A stretch of DNA of 64,000 nt, from the NCBI RefSeq assembly GCF_001007995.1, contig NZ_CP011389.1:1302001-1366000 (forward strand), in the 5' to 3' direction. The position numbers and the translations under genes are program-made. This stretch comes from Deinococcus soli (ex Cha et al. 2016) (GTDB lineage Bacteria; Deinococcota; Deinococci; Deinococcales; Deinococcaceae). The notes under the pieces are model-generated. The model was not told where the DNA came from. It searched no databases and saw only the letters and a program-made list of their open reading frames with translations. This document shows positions 43,073 to 55,400 of the stretch, piece after piece (the stretch's first letter is position 1; each line of letters starts with the position of its first letter).

Positions 43073-43078
43073 TAGAAT
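43073..43078 (+). promoter_or_regulatory. -10 box for yebC
   Basis: TAGAAT, followed by a leader of about 55 nt with AAGGAG 9 nt before the yebC ATG. Confidence 0.5.
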
Positions 43079-43140
43079 GCTCCCTGCACGCGCCCCCGAC
43101 CTACCGAGTGGGCGCAGTTTCACGCAAGGAGACGTTGAAC

Positions 43141-43869
<729 letters not shown>

Positions 43870-43881
43870 AGGTCGATCGTT

Positions 43882-43931
43882 GAAAGTTGATGGTTGATGG
43901 AGGACACACCCTCTATCAACCATCAACTTTC
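43882..43931. terminator. 17-bp perfect inverted repeat between convergent genes
   Basis: GAAAGTTGATGGTTGAT at 43882-43898 pairs with ATCAACCATCAACTTTC at 43915-43931. Stem 17 bp, loop 16 nt, no T-run. It is A/T-rich for this genome and holds TGATGG units like the repeat at 29360. Confidence 0.55.
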
Positions 43932-43936
43932 GACCA

Positions 43937-45445
43937 TCAACCCTCCAGCACCAGGGCCTGGGCGTTGCCGCCGAGGCGGTCCCAGAGGGTGAAGGCGGCG
44001 CGGGCGCCGGGGCGGATGATGCCCTCGTCATCCCAGCCGGCGGCCAGGGCGGGGCCGCGCGTGTGGGCCCACAGGACGTCGTGTTCGGTCAGGGCCTGTT
44101 CGGGGGCGAGGCGCGCTCCGCTGTCGTCCACGCGGGTGATCGCCGCGGCGAAGTTCGCGCGGTACTCGGGCGGGGCGACCGGGGCGTCACTGCCGAACGC
44201 GAGGATCGCCCCGGCGTCCCGCAGGGACCGGAAGGCGTAACTGAGGCTCTCCAGGTGCGGCATGAGGTCGCGGATCATGGGGCCGTCCGCCTGGAGGTGG
44301 ATGGGCTGCACGCTGGCGGTCAGGCCCCGGAAGCGCGGGAGGTCCTCGGCGCGCAGGTGCTGGGCGTGCTCGACGCGCAGGCGGATGCCACGCGCCTCGG
44401 CGTGGGGGCGCAGTCGGTCGTAGGCGTTCAGGACCTCGGTGTTCGCGCGGTCCCCGATGGCGTGCGTGACCGGTGTCAGGCCCAGCTCGATCGCCTCACG
44501 GCCCAGCTCCGCGATGAGTTCAGGCGGGTCCAGCGGCATCCCGGTGCCGGAGCCGTCCGCGAAACCGGGGGCGTGCAGCCACGCGGTGCGGCTGCCGAGC
44601 GCGCCGTCCGCGAAGAACTTCACCCCGCCCCACTGGAACAGGCCACCGGGCGCGCGGGCCAGTCCCAGCACGCGGGCGTGCCCCAGCCGGTCGTGCGGCA
44701 GGCACGCCCATACCCGCAGCGGCAACTCGCTCTGCTGCGCCAGCGTCTGGAGCGCCCGGGGTGCCTCGGGCGACTCGAAGGCCATGGTGTGCGCACTCAC
44801 GTACCCGCGCGCCGCCAGATCCGCCGCGCCCGCACGCGCCGCCGCGAGGTACTCCGCGCCGGTCGGTTCCGGAATCACACGCGCCACGAGATCCGACGCG
44901 TGCTCCAGCAGGCAGCCCAGGGGCCGCACGATCCGCCCCCCCTCCGGGTCCGGCGTGCCCTCGTGAATCCCGGCCAGTCGCAGAGCGGCGCTGTTCGCCC
45001 AGCTCAGGTGCAGGTCCCGCGAGTACAGCAGGACCGGGTGGTGCGGACTCACCTCGTCCAGCAGCGCCGCTGTCGGGTACCCACTCAGGCCCAGTTCTGA
45101 GAGCAGGAACCCACCCCCACGAATCCACGTACCACGCGGCGTGTTCATCACCTGCTGCGCCACGCGCGCCTGCACCTCCGCCACACTCCGCGCGCCGTGC
45201 AGGCCCACCTGCGACAGCGAGAAGCCGTACGTCACGAGGTGAATGTGCGCCTCCGCCAGCCCCGGCGTGAGCAGCAGATCCCGGTGATCCAGCACCTGCG
45301 CGCCCGGCGCCAGTGCCGCCACGTCCTCCCGCGCGCCCACCGCCAGCACGCGCCCGCCCCCCACCAGCACCGCGCCCACCTCGGGCCGCGCGTCATCCAG
45401 CGTGAATACGCGCGCCAGCACCACCGTCAGATCCTGAGTTCTCAT
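43937..45445 (-). CDS. Amidohydrolase, YtcJ/AtzF-like family
   Basis: 502 aa. Metal-dependent amidohydrolase features are [11 protein letters not shown] (N-terminal HxH), [17 protein letters not shown] (carboxylated-Lys-type strand region), [28 protein letters not shown] and [15 protein letters not shown] (late Asp). YtcJ-like enzymes hydrolyse N-acyl or carbamoyl compounds, and the substrate is unknown. ATG at 45445, with TAGGCT 8 nt upstream. Cytoplasmic. Confidence 0.9.
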   Translation of the reverse strand: MRTQDLTVVLARVFTLDDARPEVGAVLVGGGRVLAVGAREDVAALAPGAQVLDHRDLLLTPGLAEAHIHLVTYGFSLSQVGLHGARSVAEVQARVAQQVMNTPRGTWIRGGGFLLSELGLSGYPTAALLDEVSPHHPVLLYSRDLHLSWANSAALRLAGIHEGTPDPEGGRIVRPLGCLLEHASDLVARVIPEPTGAEYLAAARAGAADLAARGYVSAHTMAFESPEAPRALQTLAQQSELPLRVWACLPHDRLGHARVLGLARAPGGLFQWGGVKFFADGALGSRTAWLHAPGFADGSGTGMPLDPPELIAELGREAIELGLTPVTHAIGDRANTEVLNAYDRLRPHAEARGIRLRVEHAQHLRAEDLPRFRGLTASVQPIHLQADGPMIRDLMPHLESLSYAFRSLRDAGAILAFGSDAPVAPPEYRANFAAAITRVDDSGARLAPEQALTEHDVLWAHTRGPALAAGWDDEGIIRPGARAAFTLWDRLGGNAQALVLEG

Positions 45446-45453
45446 GCCCGCCC

Positions 45454-45459
45454 AGCCTA
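45454..45459 (-). promoter_or_regulatory. -10 box for the amidohydrolase
   Basis: TAGGCT on the minus strand, 8 nt before the ATG at 45445. Confidence 0.4.
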
Positions 45460-45521
45460 CGCCACCCAACCCGGACGGGGGACACGCACCGAAACCACCC
45501 CCGGGGCGCGCACGCGCCTGT

Positions 45522-45527
45522 TAGACT
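45522..45527 (+). promoter_or_regulatory. -10 box for the receiver-BTAD gene
   Basis: TAGACT, 6 nt before the ATG at 45534. Leaderless type. Confidence 0.55.
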
Positions 45528-45533
45528 CAGCGC

Positions 45534-46568
45534 ATGCCCCGCATCCTCGTGGTGGATGACGACGCCGCCATCCTCAAGCTTGTCAGCGTGATCCTGTCCC
45601 GCGCCGGGCACGAGGTGCGCACCAGCACCCACCCCGTCGAAGCCCTCGACCTCCTGAAAGTCTTCACGCCCGACCTCGTCATCAGCGACGTCGTCATGCC
45701 CTACATGACCGGCCTGGAATTCCTGGAGAAGATCCGCGCCAACGAGCAGCTCGCCAGCCTCCCATTCATGCTGCTCTCCAGCCACGCCGAACGCGGCGAC
45801 GTGCGGCGCGGCATGAACCTCGGCGCGGACGACTACCTGCCCAAACCCTTCACGCCCCAGGACCTCACCGGCGCCATCGACGCCCGCCTGCGCCGCGCCG
45901 GCCTGAACCAGCAGAACGAAAACCAGATGCAGGCCAAAGGCCTCGGCACCGCCCAGGTCATCTGGAAAGGCAGCACCGTCACCTGGGTCAGCCGCAAGGC
46001 CCTTGAACTGTTCTTCTACCTCCTGGAACACAAGGAAGTCACCAGCTGGGAGGCCGCCGAGGCCCTCTGGCCCGAAAAGGACGAAGCGCGCGCCAGCAGC
46101 CTCTTCCACACCACCCTCCACCGCCTGCGCCGATCCTTGAGCAACGAGTCCGTCGTCAGCACCAACCGCCGCTACGCCCTGGCCAGCGACCTGAACCCCG
46201 AATACGACGTGCAACGCTTCGAACTGCTCGCCGCGCAGGCCGAACAGGGCAGCCTCGGCCTCGAAGAACTCCGCGAACTCGTCGCGCAGTACGGCAACTA
46301 CCTCCCCGGCACCGACAGCCCCTGGGCCGACGACGTCCGCGCCCGCCTCGAACAGAAACAACTCACGCTGCTCGGCATCGCCGCCCGCGCCGCCACCGCC
46401 GCCGGACGCGACCGCGACGCCGCCCAGTTCCACCAACGCGCCCTGGCCATCGACCCCATGAGCGAACACGACTGGCAGGGCCTCGCCAAAGCCCTCGACA
46501 CCATCGGCGACCCCCGCGCCCGCCTCGCCGCCCAGCGCGAAGCCTGGTGGGCTGTCGACCTCGACTGA
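45534..46568 (+). CDS. Response regulator with winged-helix and BTAD (SARP-like) output
   Basis: 344 aa. Receiver at 1-120 (ILVVDDDAAIL, phosphoacceptor Asp52 in LVISDVVMP, YLPKPFTPQDL with Lys). A winged-helix segment follows at about 140-220 (SRKALELFFYLLEHKEVTSWEAAE, LFHTTLHRLRRSL). The C-terminal 110 residues are helical repeats of the bacterial transcriptional activation domain type (FELLAAQAEQGSLGLEELREL, HQRALAIDPMSEHDWQGLAKAL). This layout is known in the SARP-like group of regulators. No kinase is adjacent. Confidence 0.88.
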   Translation: MPRILVVDDDAAILKLVSVILSRAGHEVRTSTHPVEALDLLKVFTPDLVISDVVMPYMTGLEFLEKIRANEQLASLPFMLLSSHAERGDVRRGMNLGADDYLPKPFTPQDLTGAIDARLRRAGLNQQNENQMQAKGLGTAQVIWKGSTVTWVSRKALELFFYLLEHKEVTSWEAAEALWPEKDEARASSLFHTTLHRLRRSLSNESVVSTNRRYALASDLNPEYDVQRFELLAAQAEQGSLGLEELRELVAQYGNYLPGTDSPWADDVRARLEQKQLTLLGIAARAATAAGRDRDAAQFHQRALAIDPMSEHDWQGLAKALDTIGDPRARLAAQREAWWAVDLD

Positions 46569-46583
46569 CACGCACACACCAGC

Positions 46584-46614
46584 AGGCCCGGCACACCCGT
46601 GACCGGGCCTTCCA
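46584..46614 (+). terminator. Terminator after the receiver-BTAD gene
   Basis: AGGCCCGG / CCGGGCCT, 8-bp stem with an 11-nt loop, followed by TCC. Confidence 0.55.
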
Positions 46615-46646
46615 CATGTGCGGCACCACCCCACCCGACCACCCGG

Positions 46647-46652
46647 TACGCT
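46647..46652 (+). promoter_or_regulatory. -10 box for the interrupted amidase gene
   Basis: TACGCT, with CGGAGGT at 46661 as a strong ribosome binding site before the ATG at 46671. Confidence 0.45.
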
Positions 46653-46670
46653 AACTGAACCGGAGGTCAC

Positions 46671-46892
46671 ATGTTCGACACCAGAGAGCCCCTCACCGGC
46701 AAACCACCCCAACCCAGAACCCCCACCCCCGCCACGCCCCGCCCACTCAAAGCAGGCACCCAGACCTGGCAACGCACCTTCCGCGGCGCCGCCAACGGCG
46801 TCACCTTCCAACTCCGCATCATCCGAAAACCCAACGGTCACCTCAGCGCCCGCTACCAGGCCACCCCCGGCCAAAGCAGCGGCTGGCACCTA
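46671..46892 (+). pseudogene. 5' part of the interrupted CHAP-amidase gene
   Basis: Codes about 74 residues beginning MFDTREPLTGKPPQPRTPTP and containing WQRTFRGAANGVTFQL before it meets the insertion sequence at the TA of 46891-46892. It is G+C-rich and Pro-rich like host genes, with its own -10 box and a strong ribosome binding site. If the transposon is removed, the codon CTA at the junction continues in frame into GGNANKAYNP of the 3' part. As it stands the frame ends four codons inside the element, at a position that removes the catalytic domain. Confidence 0.6.
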
Positions 46893-47498
46893 TTGATAAC
46901 GGCATAAGTTTGAGTCCATCAAATGCTGAGGCAGGTCGATGTACCGAACCCGTTGCCAAGCCGTCGTCAGCTTCGCTTTCAGCATGCCCACTGAGCGGGC
47001 ACAGAAGTTCCCCAGCACATTCCGCTTCACGTACGCCCACACCAGCTCGATCGGATTCAATTCCGGAGCGTACGGCGGCAAAAACACCAGCGACAGGCGT
47101 TCGTGGCGCTCCACGAACGCCTGGGTTGCCTTCGCTCGGTGAATGCCCGCGTTGTCCAGCACCACCACGATCTTCCCCTGCACATGGCGCAACAGATGCT
47201 GGAAGAACCGGGTGACGTCCCCACTCCGGATCGCCCCAGGCTTCGTGTGCTGGAAGAATCGACCGTCCGAAGTGATCGCCCCGATCGTCGAGAGTTTTTC
47301 CCAGTTGGCCGGGAGTATGACCAGGGGCGTCACGCCCCTGGTCGACCACGTTCGTCTTCGCACGCCTTTCAGCGAGAAGCCAACCTCATCCAGGTACACC
47401 AGGGTGGCGCCCTGCGCGACCTTTTTTTCCCAACTCCGGAGCCACCTGTTCTTTCCAGGACGCGATCCGGAGTTCATTGCGTTCTGCTGCCCGTCCAT
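46890..47498 (-). CDS. IS630 transposase, catalytic frame
   Basis: Contains the DDE catalytic residues: VYLDEVGFSLKG (first Asp), KIVVVLDNAGIHRAKAT (second Asp) and LPPYAPELNPIELVWAYVKR (Glu). About 180 meaningful residues follow the A7 run; the 20 or so residues before it duplicate sequence read in the other frame. The stop codon TAG is formed by the target TA plus one host base, a nice detail of this insertion. Likely made as a frame-fused protein with the upstream frame. Confidence 0.85.
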   Translation of the reverse strand: MDGQQNAMNSGSRPGKNRWLRSWEKKVAQGATLVYLDEVGFSLKGVRRRTWSTRGVTPLVILPANWEKLSTIGAITSDGRFFQHTKPGAIRSGDVTRFFQHLLRHVQGKIVVVLDNAGIHRAKATQAFVERHERLSLVFLPPYAPELNPIELVWAYVKRNVLGNFCARSVGMLKAKLTTAWQRVRYIDLPQHLMDSNLCRYQ

Positions 47499-47898
47499 CC
47501 GGCATCTGGGGCGTAAACCCCAGCTGCCGAAGCATTCTCCGGACGTGATCGGGGTGGTACCACACGTCGAAGTGCCGCCCGATCAGGTCTGCGACTCGTC
47601 TGGTGCTCCAGGTCGGGTCAGGGAAGCCATGGTGCAGCGCACCCTCCCGCAGGAGGGTGCGGACCTGTTCAAGCTGGGCGGCGGTGAGTCGCGAGGGGCG
47701 TCCTGTCGTCACCGTTGCCTGGAGACTGCCGGTGCGCTTCAGACGTTTCTTCCAGTTACTGACGGTGTGTACGGACACGCCGAAGTGATCGGCAATCGCC
47801 TGCTGTGAATGCTGGCCCCCTTGAAGCCAGGGGGTCGCCGCCAGTCGACGTTCCTCCAGCTGCGCCCGGGAGTATTTGGATGGATGCCATTCGGCCAC
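47386..47898 (-). CDS. IS630 transposase, N-terminal frame
   Basis: GTG at 47898 lies just inside the element. The helix-turn-helix domain reads QQAIADHFGVSVHTVSNWKKRL, then LTAAQLEQVRTLLREG and the second HTH STRRVADLIGRHFDVWYHPDHV. The frame leaves the transposase after the A7 run at 47422-47428 (minus strand A's) and then shows unrelated residues. A one-base loss at this run would join it to the catalytic frame. Confidence 0.8.
   Translation of the reverse strand: MAEWHPSKYSRAQLEERRLAATPWLQGGQHSQQAIADHFGVSVHTVSNWKKRLKRTGSLQATVTTGRPSRLTAAQLEQVRTLLREGALHHGFPDPTWSTRRVADLIGRHFDVWYHPDHVRRMLRQLGFTPQMPDGRAAERNELRIASWKEQVAPELGKKGRAGRHPGVPG
47422..47428 (-). other. A7 slippage run joining the two transposase frames
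   Basis: Seven A's on the coding strand (G-GAA-AAA-AAG context). Shifting by +1, or losing one A by polymerase slippage, links the N-terminal frame to the DDE frame. Confidence 0.6.
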
Positions 47899-47936
47899 AC
47901 CTCCAGCATACCAGCTCGTATTTACATCGTTATCAA

Positions 47937-48907
47937 TAGGCGGTAATGCAAACAAAGCCTACAACCCAGTCTGGAAAACCAAGGCAGCTAATCCAAAGGG
48001 CTACGAGAACAACGGCGGCCTGGATTCAAACGGCGATTTTGCCATAACTCCCACAGAAGCTGCAGACGCAGTTCGACTTCACTGGAGAGAGGTTTATGGA
48101 AACAATATAGATGAACGGAGTAGACATCTTGAACGACAGTGGTACATCGCTCGCAATCCTGACACAAACAGAGATGAAAGAAAATGGAAGTCAGTATACC
48201 ACTCTGGAATTTTTTCAGATAAGTTGAATAGCACGTTCAACAATCAGCAGACAAGTCAACAGAATCAGACATCAAATACATCCGGAGGTCACCAAAATCA
48301 GATTCAAAACTCCCAGCAGTCCGGTACAATTAGCGAGGTGAGCCCCCAAATAAAAAGAACCATGCGCGCCAATAAGGATTGGGGAGCAGAAATTGGCTCT
48401 ATCGACGGAGTCAAGGCATACCACAATGACGGACTGAAATCACCAGAGGAGAGCGTATCTGGTGACCGGAACTATTCAAGGGATGGCAGTAAGTATGAGT
48501 ACGGCCTTAAATGGCAATGCGTAGAATTTGTCAGACGCTATTACTACGACAAACTGGGTGTTGAATTTGCTCCAAGATCAGGCAATGCAGAGGATTATTT
48601 TGACAAAAACACTCCAGACGGCAACACTAACTCCCGAAGAAAATTAACTCAGTTTAAGATAGGATCTACAGAAAAACCTAAATATCAGGATCTGATTATA
48701 TTCGGTCCCAACCCATTTTCTTCAGTGGGGCATGTAGCAATTGTATCAAGCTCTTCGGACGACAATTTCACTATAGCTCAACAGAATGTAGGTGTAAAAT
48801 TTACTGATACGATAGGCTTGGAAAATAAATCAGTAGCTGGCAAGAAAATTTACAAGATATCTCAATCACACAGATCTCTGAACGTCATGGGATGGCTAAG
48901 GAAATGA
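47937..48907 (+). pseudogene. 3' part of the interrupted gene: CHAP amidase domain
   Basis: About 320 residues. After GGNANKAYNPVWKTKAANPKG comes a Gln/Asn-rich linker (NNQQTSQQNQTSN), then a CHAP domain similar to the amidase part of bifunctional glutathionylspermidine synthetase/amidase: KWQCVEFVRRYYYDKL (Cys codon 48518-48520), VGHVAIVSSS (His 48731-48733), FTIAQQNVG (third polar residue) and the closing VMGWLRK. CHAP enzymes cut peptidoglycan or related amides. The DNA is A+T-rich, unlike its neighbours. The stop overlaps the next ATG. It could be expressed from a TTG inside the element at 47876. Confidence 0.7.
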
Positions 48908-49422
48908 AGCGCATAATTCTGTCAGCTTTTTTTATGATTTCTTGCTCAGGCTCAGGCTCCTCAACAGACAAATCCATAACCACAAGCATATTTTGCGCAA
49001 GCTACAAATGTACGGCCACAGGCAATGAGGATGGAATACAAAGGTACAAAATTAACAATCAAAGTATTACGAAAAACACACAGTTGTTCATCAATAATAA
49101 TAAAAAATATCCCAACAGGTACAGCATCTTTCTGGGCGAAGGGAGTCTGCTGTACGGGCCAAGTCCGAACGATTGCAAAATGATCGACCTGTTCTATAAG
49201 TTTTATGGCCTAAAAGATCTTGACATCAAAAATGATCTTTTCGCAGCAAGCGCCCTTGTCGATGATAAAGCAGTAGATTATGCAATAATTAAAGAATTCA
49301 AATCCTCCGGAATTCAAATGGTGGCATACATTCGAAGCTCACCAGACCCAAGCATGAAGCCAAAAAAAGGCCGTCTAGAGTTCGGCATTATGCCAAAAAC
49401 GCAATATCCACCATCAAAATAA
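48904..49422 (+). CDS. Small lipoprotein, candidate immunity partner of the CHAP protein
   Basis: 172 aa. Signal MKRIILSAFFMISC with Cys14 as a likely lipobox residue, followed by a Ser/Gly linker and a mature domain with conserved-looking Cys pairs (IFCASYKCTA, NDCKMIDLFYKF) and no similarity I recognise. It is A+T-rich like the CHAP domain. The ATGA overlap with the amidase gene shows tight co-expression. A periplasm-facing lipoprotein paired with a cell-wall amidase fits the pattern of an immunity or inhibitor protein, but this is inference. Confidence 0.7.
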   Translation: MKRIILSAFFMISCSGSGSSTDKSITTSIFCASYKCTATGNEDGIQRYKINNQSITKNTQLFINNNKKYPNRYSIFLGEGSLLYGPSPNDCKMIDLFYKFYGLKDLDIKNDLFAASALVDDKAVDYAIIKEFKSSGIQMVAYIRSSPDPSMKPKKGRLEFGIMPKTQYPPSK

Positions 49423-49582
49423 ATTTTAAGGTCATACTGCCAATCATTCACATACTGAGCGCCTGAAATCCTCTTGCTTGCGCCTGGCCGTCCTGCCTGG
49501 GCGCGTTTTGCTGTCTGGGTAGGCTGGTTGGCGTGGGCTGGTGCCGTCTGTGTGGCGGGGTGTGCGGTCTGGGTGGGCGCGC
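49423..49582 (+). other. Transition from A+T-rich island to host-like sequence
   Basis: The first 50 bases are A+T-rich; composition returns to host level by about 49480, just before alaS. This is likely the right edge of the acquired segment. No attachment repeat or tRNA is visible at this edge. Confidence 0.5.
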
Positions 49583-49588
49583 TAGACT
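49583..49588 (+). promoter_or_regulatory. -10 box for leaderless alaS
   Basis: TAGACT, 7 nt before the ATG at 49596. Confidence 0.55.
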
Positions 49589-49595
49589 TTGCGTT

Positions 49596-52271
<2,676 letters not shown>

Positions 52272-52356
52272 ACTGGCGGCAGAATTCAGAGGTATCGAGC
52301 AAGCCCTTCGATACCTCTGAATCGAGCAGAGCGAGTACCTGAACAGGACAGCGGTT
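52272..52356 (+). repeat. Dispersed repeat family 2, copy 2
   Basis: It begins immediately after the alaS TGA. Hairpin arms TTCAGAGGTATCG and CGATACCTCTGAA, then GAGCAGAGCGAG and GACAGCGGTTGG, in the same order as copy 1 at 5671. ACAGCGGTT also pairs with AACCGCTGT about 50 nt further on, around an inner ATGGAGGGGC/GCCCCTCCAT hairpin. Confidence 0.75.
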
Positions 52357-52425
52357 GGAAGTGGAATGGAGGGGCGTGCCCTTGGCCCCTCCATGGAACT
52401 GGAAACCGCTGTGAACAGCACAACA

Positions 52426-52462
52426 GCAGAGGCGGGAGCGTGATGCTCCCGCCTCTGCCCTG
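52426..52462. terminator. Bidirectional terminator
   Basis: A perfect 14-bp stem GCAGAGGCGGGAGC / GCTCCCGCCTCTGC with 5-nt loop between convergent alaS and the DUF4132 gene. Confidence 0.8.
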
Positions 52463-52467
52463 TCGGG

Positions 52468-55400
52468 TTACCTGAGTTGTTCGAGGATGGTGGGGTCCTG
52501 GATCTGGCGGTCCTGGGCGAGCAGGAGGGCCTTGCTGATGACCTCGGCGGTGCGGGGATCGGGGTCGGCGAAGGGCAGGAAGATGCGCCCCTGCTGCTGG
52601 TTGTGCACGGGGATGATGCACAGGTACCCGCCGGGCTGGCGGTGGACGGTGCCGCTGCCGAGGTGCAGGGTGTAGCGGGCGTGGTGGCCCTCAATCAGGG
52701 CGTGGTCACTCTGGACACGGACGTTGGTGAGTTTCAGGAGGCGCAGGGTTTCGCGCAGCAGGGCCCCGCGCATCTCGGTGGTGCTCTTGGTGGCTTCGGG
52801 ATCGACGCCGCCGACGTGGGCGACGGAGACGATCAGGTCGAGGTCGCGCAGCGTCTCGCTCAGAAGGCGGGGGGGCACCTCGCTCAGGAGCATGGGTTCG
52901 GTGGCGTCGCGGCGGATGAAGTACGCGGCATTGACCGGGGTCCCCTCGACCTCGTTCGGGGTGCCATAGCCGACGCTGGTGTCCAGCCAGACGTTGATGC
53001 CCTCGGCGTGCCAGGTCTTGCGGACGCCCTCCTCGGGGACGGTGATCCAGCCGCGCGTTTTCAGGAGGGCGGCGGCCTTGCCGGGCTGGACGTGCTGGTC
53101 GGCGTAGCGGGTGACGCGCCGCGCGCCCTGTTCGGCGGTGGTGAGGGGGTAGTACTCGCGGAACACCTGCTTGAAGGGCTGCGTGATCTGGCGGTCCATG
53201 ACCTGCGCCTGGAAGGCGGGCCAGTGGCCGCTGGCGTACAGGTCGTGCGGGTGCGCGAGGCGCAGGGCGTGGTCGCCGATGGGCTGCGGTCCGCTGGGCG
53301 TGTCGAGGGTGTCGCCGGTCCACCAGCCGAGGTGCGTTTCGTTCAGCACCCACACGAGACTGCGCAGCATGGGCGCGATGACGGGGTGCGCGGCGAGGTC
53401 CGTGAGTTCCTGCGGCTGGATGTGGTCGCCGCGGATCATGGTCTCCTCCAGCGCGGCGCGCATGCGCCTGCGGGTGGCGCCCAGTTCCTTCGCGGCGGCC
53501 TGGAGGGCCTGCACGTCCGGGCGTTTCTTCAGGGCGGGCGGCAGGGCCTTAAGGGGCTTGTCGCCGCGCGTCACGGTCAGGCTGGCCTCACCGTCCGGGC
53601 TGAGGTGAATGCCGACGCGGAGGTCGCCGTCGGTGACGGCCGCCGTCCAGTCGGGGGCGGTGCGGGCCTCCATGGCCCACATCAGGCGCTGCGGGTCGGC
53701 GTACCCGGCGCTGCGGGCAAGGTTGAGCAGGCCGATGTCCGCGGCGCGGCGTTCACTGGCCTGCCGCTGCGCGCCGAACTGCCGCGCGTCCCGGCGGAAG
53801 TCGCTGATGAGGCGGTAGCGGCCCTCCAGTTCCCGCGCGGCCTTCCCTTTCGCTCGGGCCAGGGGTAGCAGGCCCAGGGCGCGCACGGCGTCCTGGTTGC
53901 GTTTCGCCGTGATGCGGGCGGTCAGGTCGTCTTCTTTCAGTTCGCCCAGGATGGCGCGGGCGTACGTCTCGGCGCGTTTGTGCCCGCCGCTGCTGCTGGC
54001 GTACTTGGCGGCGTCCAGCAGCGCGCTGAACCGCGCCCCGCCGAGTGCCTTGAAGGTCTGGCGGAACCAGGCGACGTCCACGGCGCCCTCGGTCAGGTCG
54101 GCGGGGCTCAGGGGCGTGCGCTCGCCGATCTCGGCCTCCCAGGCGTCACGGACCTCCTGCGGGACGCTCCAGTTGCTGTCGCGGGTGTGGGCGTGCAGCC
54201 AGTACACGCCGTCCTTCAGGCCGCGCCAGCCCAGCGCGCCCGCGACCAGCGGCGCCCACTGCGGCGCGAACATGGCGAGGTCCAGCAGGCGGGTGTCCGG
54301 CAGGTTCAGCGCGGCGGCCTGCGCGCGGAAGGACTCGGGCGTATCCCCTGCCTGTGGGAATGCCACGCGGATCAGGTGGCTGAAGGTCACGTCGCGGCTC
54401 TCGTTGCGGCCCTGGTAGCCGCGCTTGAGGGGATTCTTCCCCATGCCCGCCAGCAGCCGCAGGGTCAGGTCTGCGCCGTGGATGCTGCTCAGGGCCAGGG
54501 CGGGCGCGGTGGCGGGGGTTTCCAGGTCACCGCGGGCCAGTTCGACCTCCAGCACCCGGTCCCGGACGCGATTCACGGCCGCCTCCCAGTCGGGGTGGGT
54601 GGGCCACTCGGGTTTCAGGGTGCGGCGGGTGTAGGTGCCCAGGTCGTCGAAATCGTGCCCGTAGTAGTGGCGGCCGCGTTCCGGGCGCGGGCCGATCAGC
54701 GTGTCCAGCAGGTCGTCGGTGGTCGCCCAGCCCTGCGCGTAGGCATGCAGCAGCAGCGCGGTGTTCACGCGCTGGCGGGGCAGGTTCGGGTACCCCGCGC
54801 CGCGGTGCAGGTGCAGCGCCCAGAAGCGCCGCTGCTGGTCCGGCGTCCAGGTGCGCCAGTCACCGCGCGGCATGATCGGGTTCAGCAGGTCGCGGGGGTC
54901 CTCCTGCCACCAGGAGCGCAGCGGGTCGGTCTGCATGCGCGCGTCCCCTGGTAGGTAGACCAGCGCGGTCTCCCAGGCGTCCAGGGCGAGGTCGGTGTCC
55001 AGGGGCGTGGCGTGCGCGGCGTGCAGGGCGTCCACGATCACGCGCGCCAGGTCCGGGTGTTCCAGGCGCAGCGTGACCAGCGGCCCCAGCGTGCGGTGCA
55101 GGGTGCGGCGCAGCAGGTCCTGCCGCTCCTCGGCGGCGGTGCGGGCGGCCTGATGCTCGGCGAGGTCGTCCTCGTCGGCGTCGGCCAGCAGGTCGTCCAG
55201 CCCTTCCTGGTCGAGGCCCAGCAGGTCCAGCACGGCCGTGTCGAGTGCGGCTGCTTCGAGTGCGACAGTGTCGGGCGTGGCGGCCTGCGCGCCGTTGCCG
55301 TCCAGTTCGTCCTGAAGTTCGGCGTCGGTGGTCCCGGTGCGGTTCACGAAGTGGCTCAGCGCCCAGTGCAGCCGGGTCAGGTCACCGTCCTGCGCGTCCG

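Larger units (their letters stand above)
46893..47936 (-). mobile_element. IS630-family insertion sequence, 1044 bp, TA target duplication
   Basis: Ends are imperfect inverted repeats starting TTGATAACG with TAAnT shared at positions 13-17. TA flanks both sides (46891-46892 and 47937-47938), as expected for IS630/Tc1-type transposition. It carries two overlapping minus-strand frames that together make a full DDE transposase. It is complete and looks recently inserted, because the host reading frame is still open on both sides. Confidence 0.92.
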
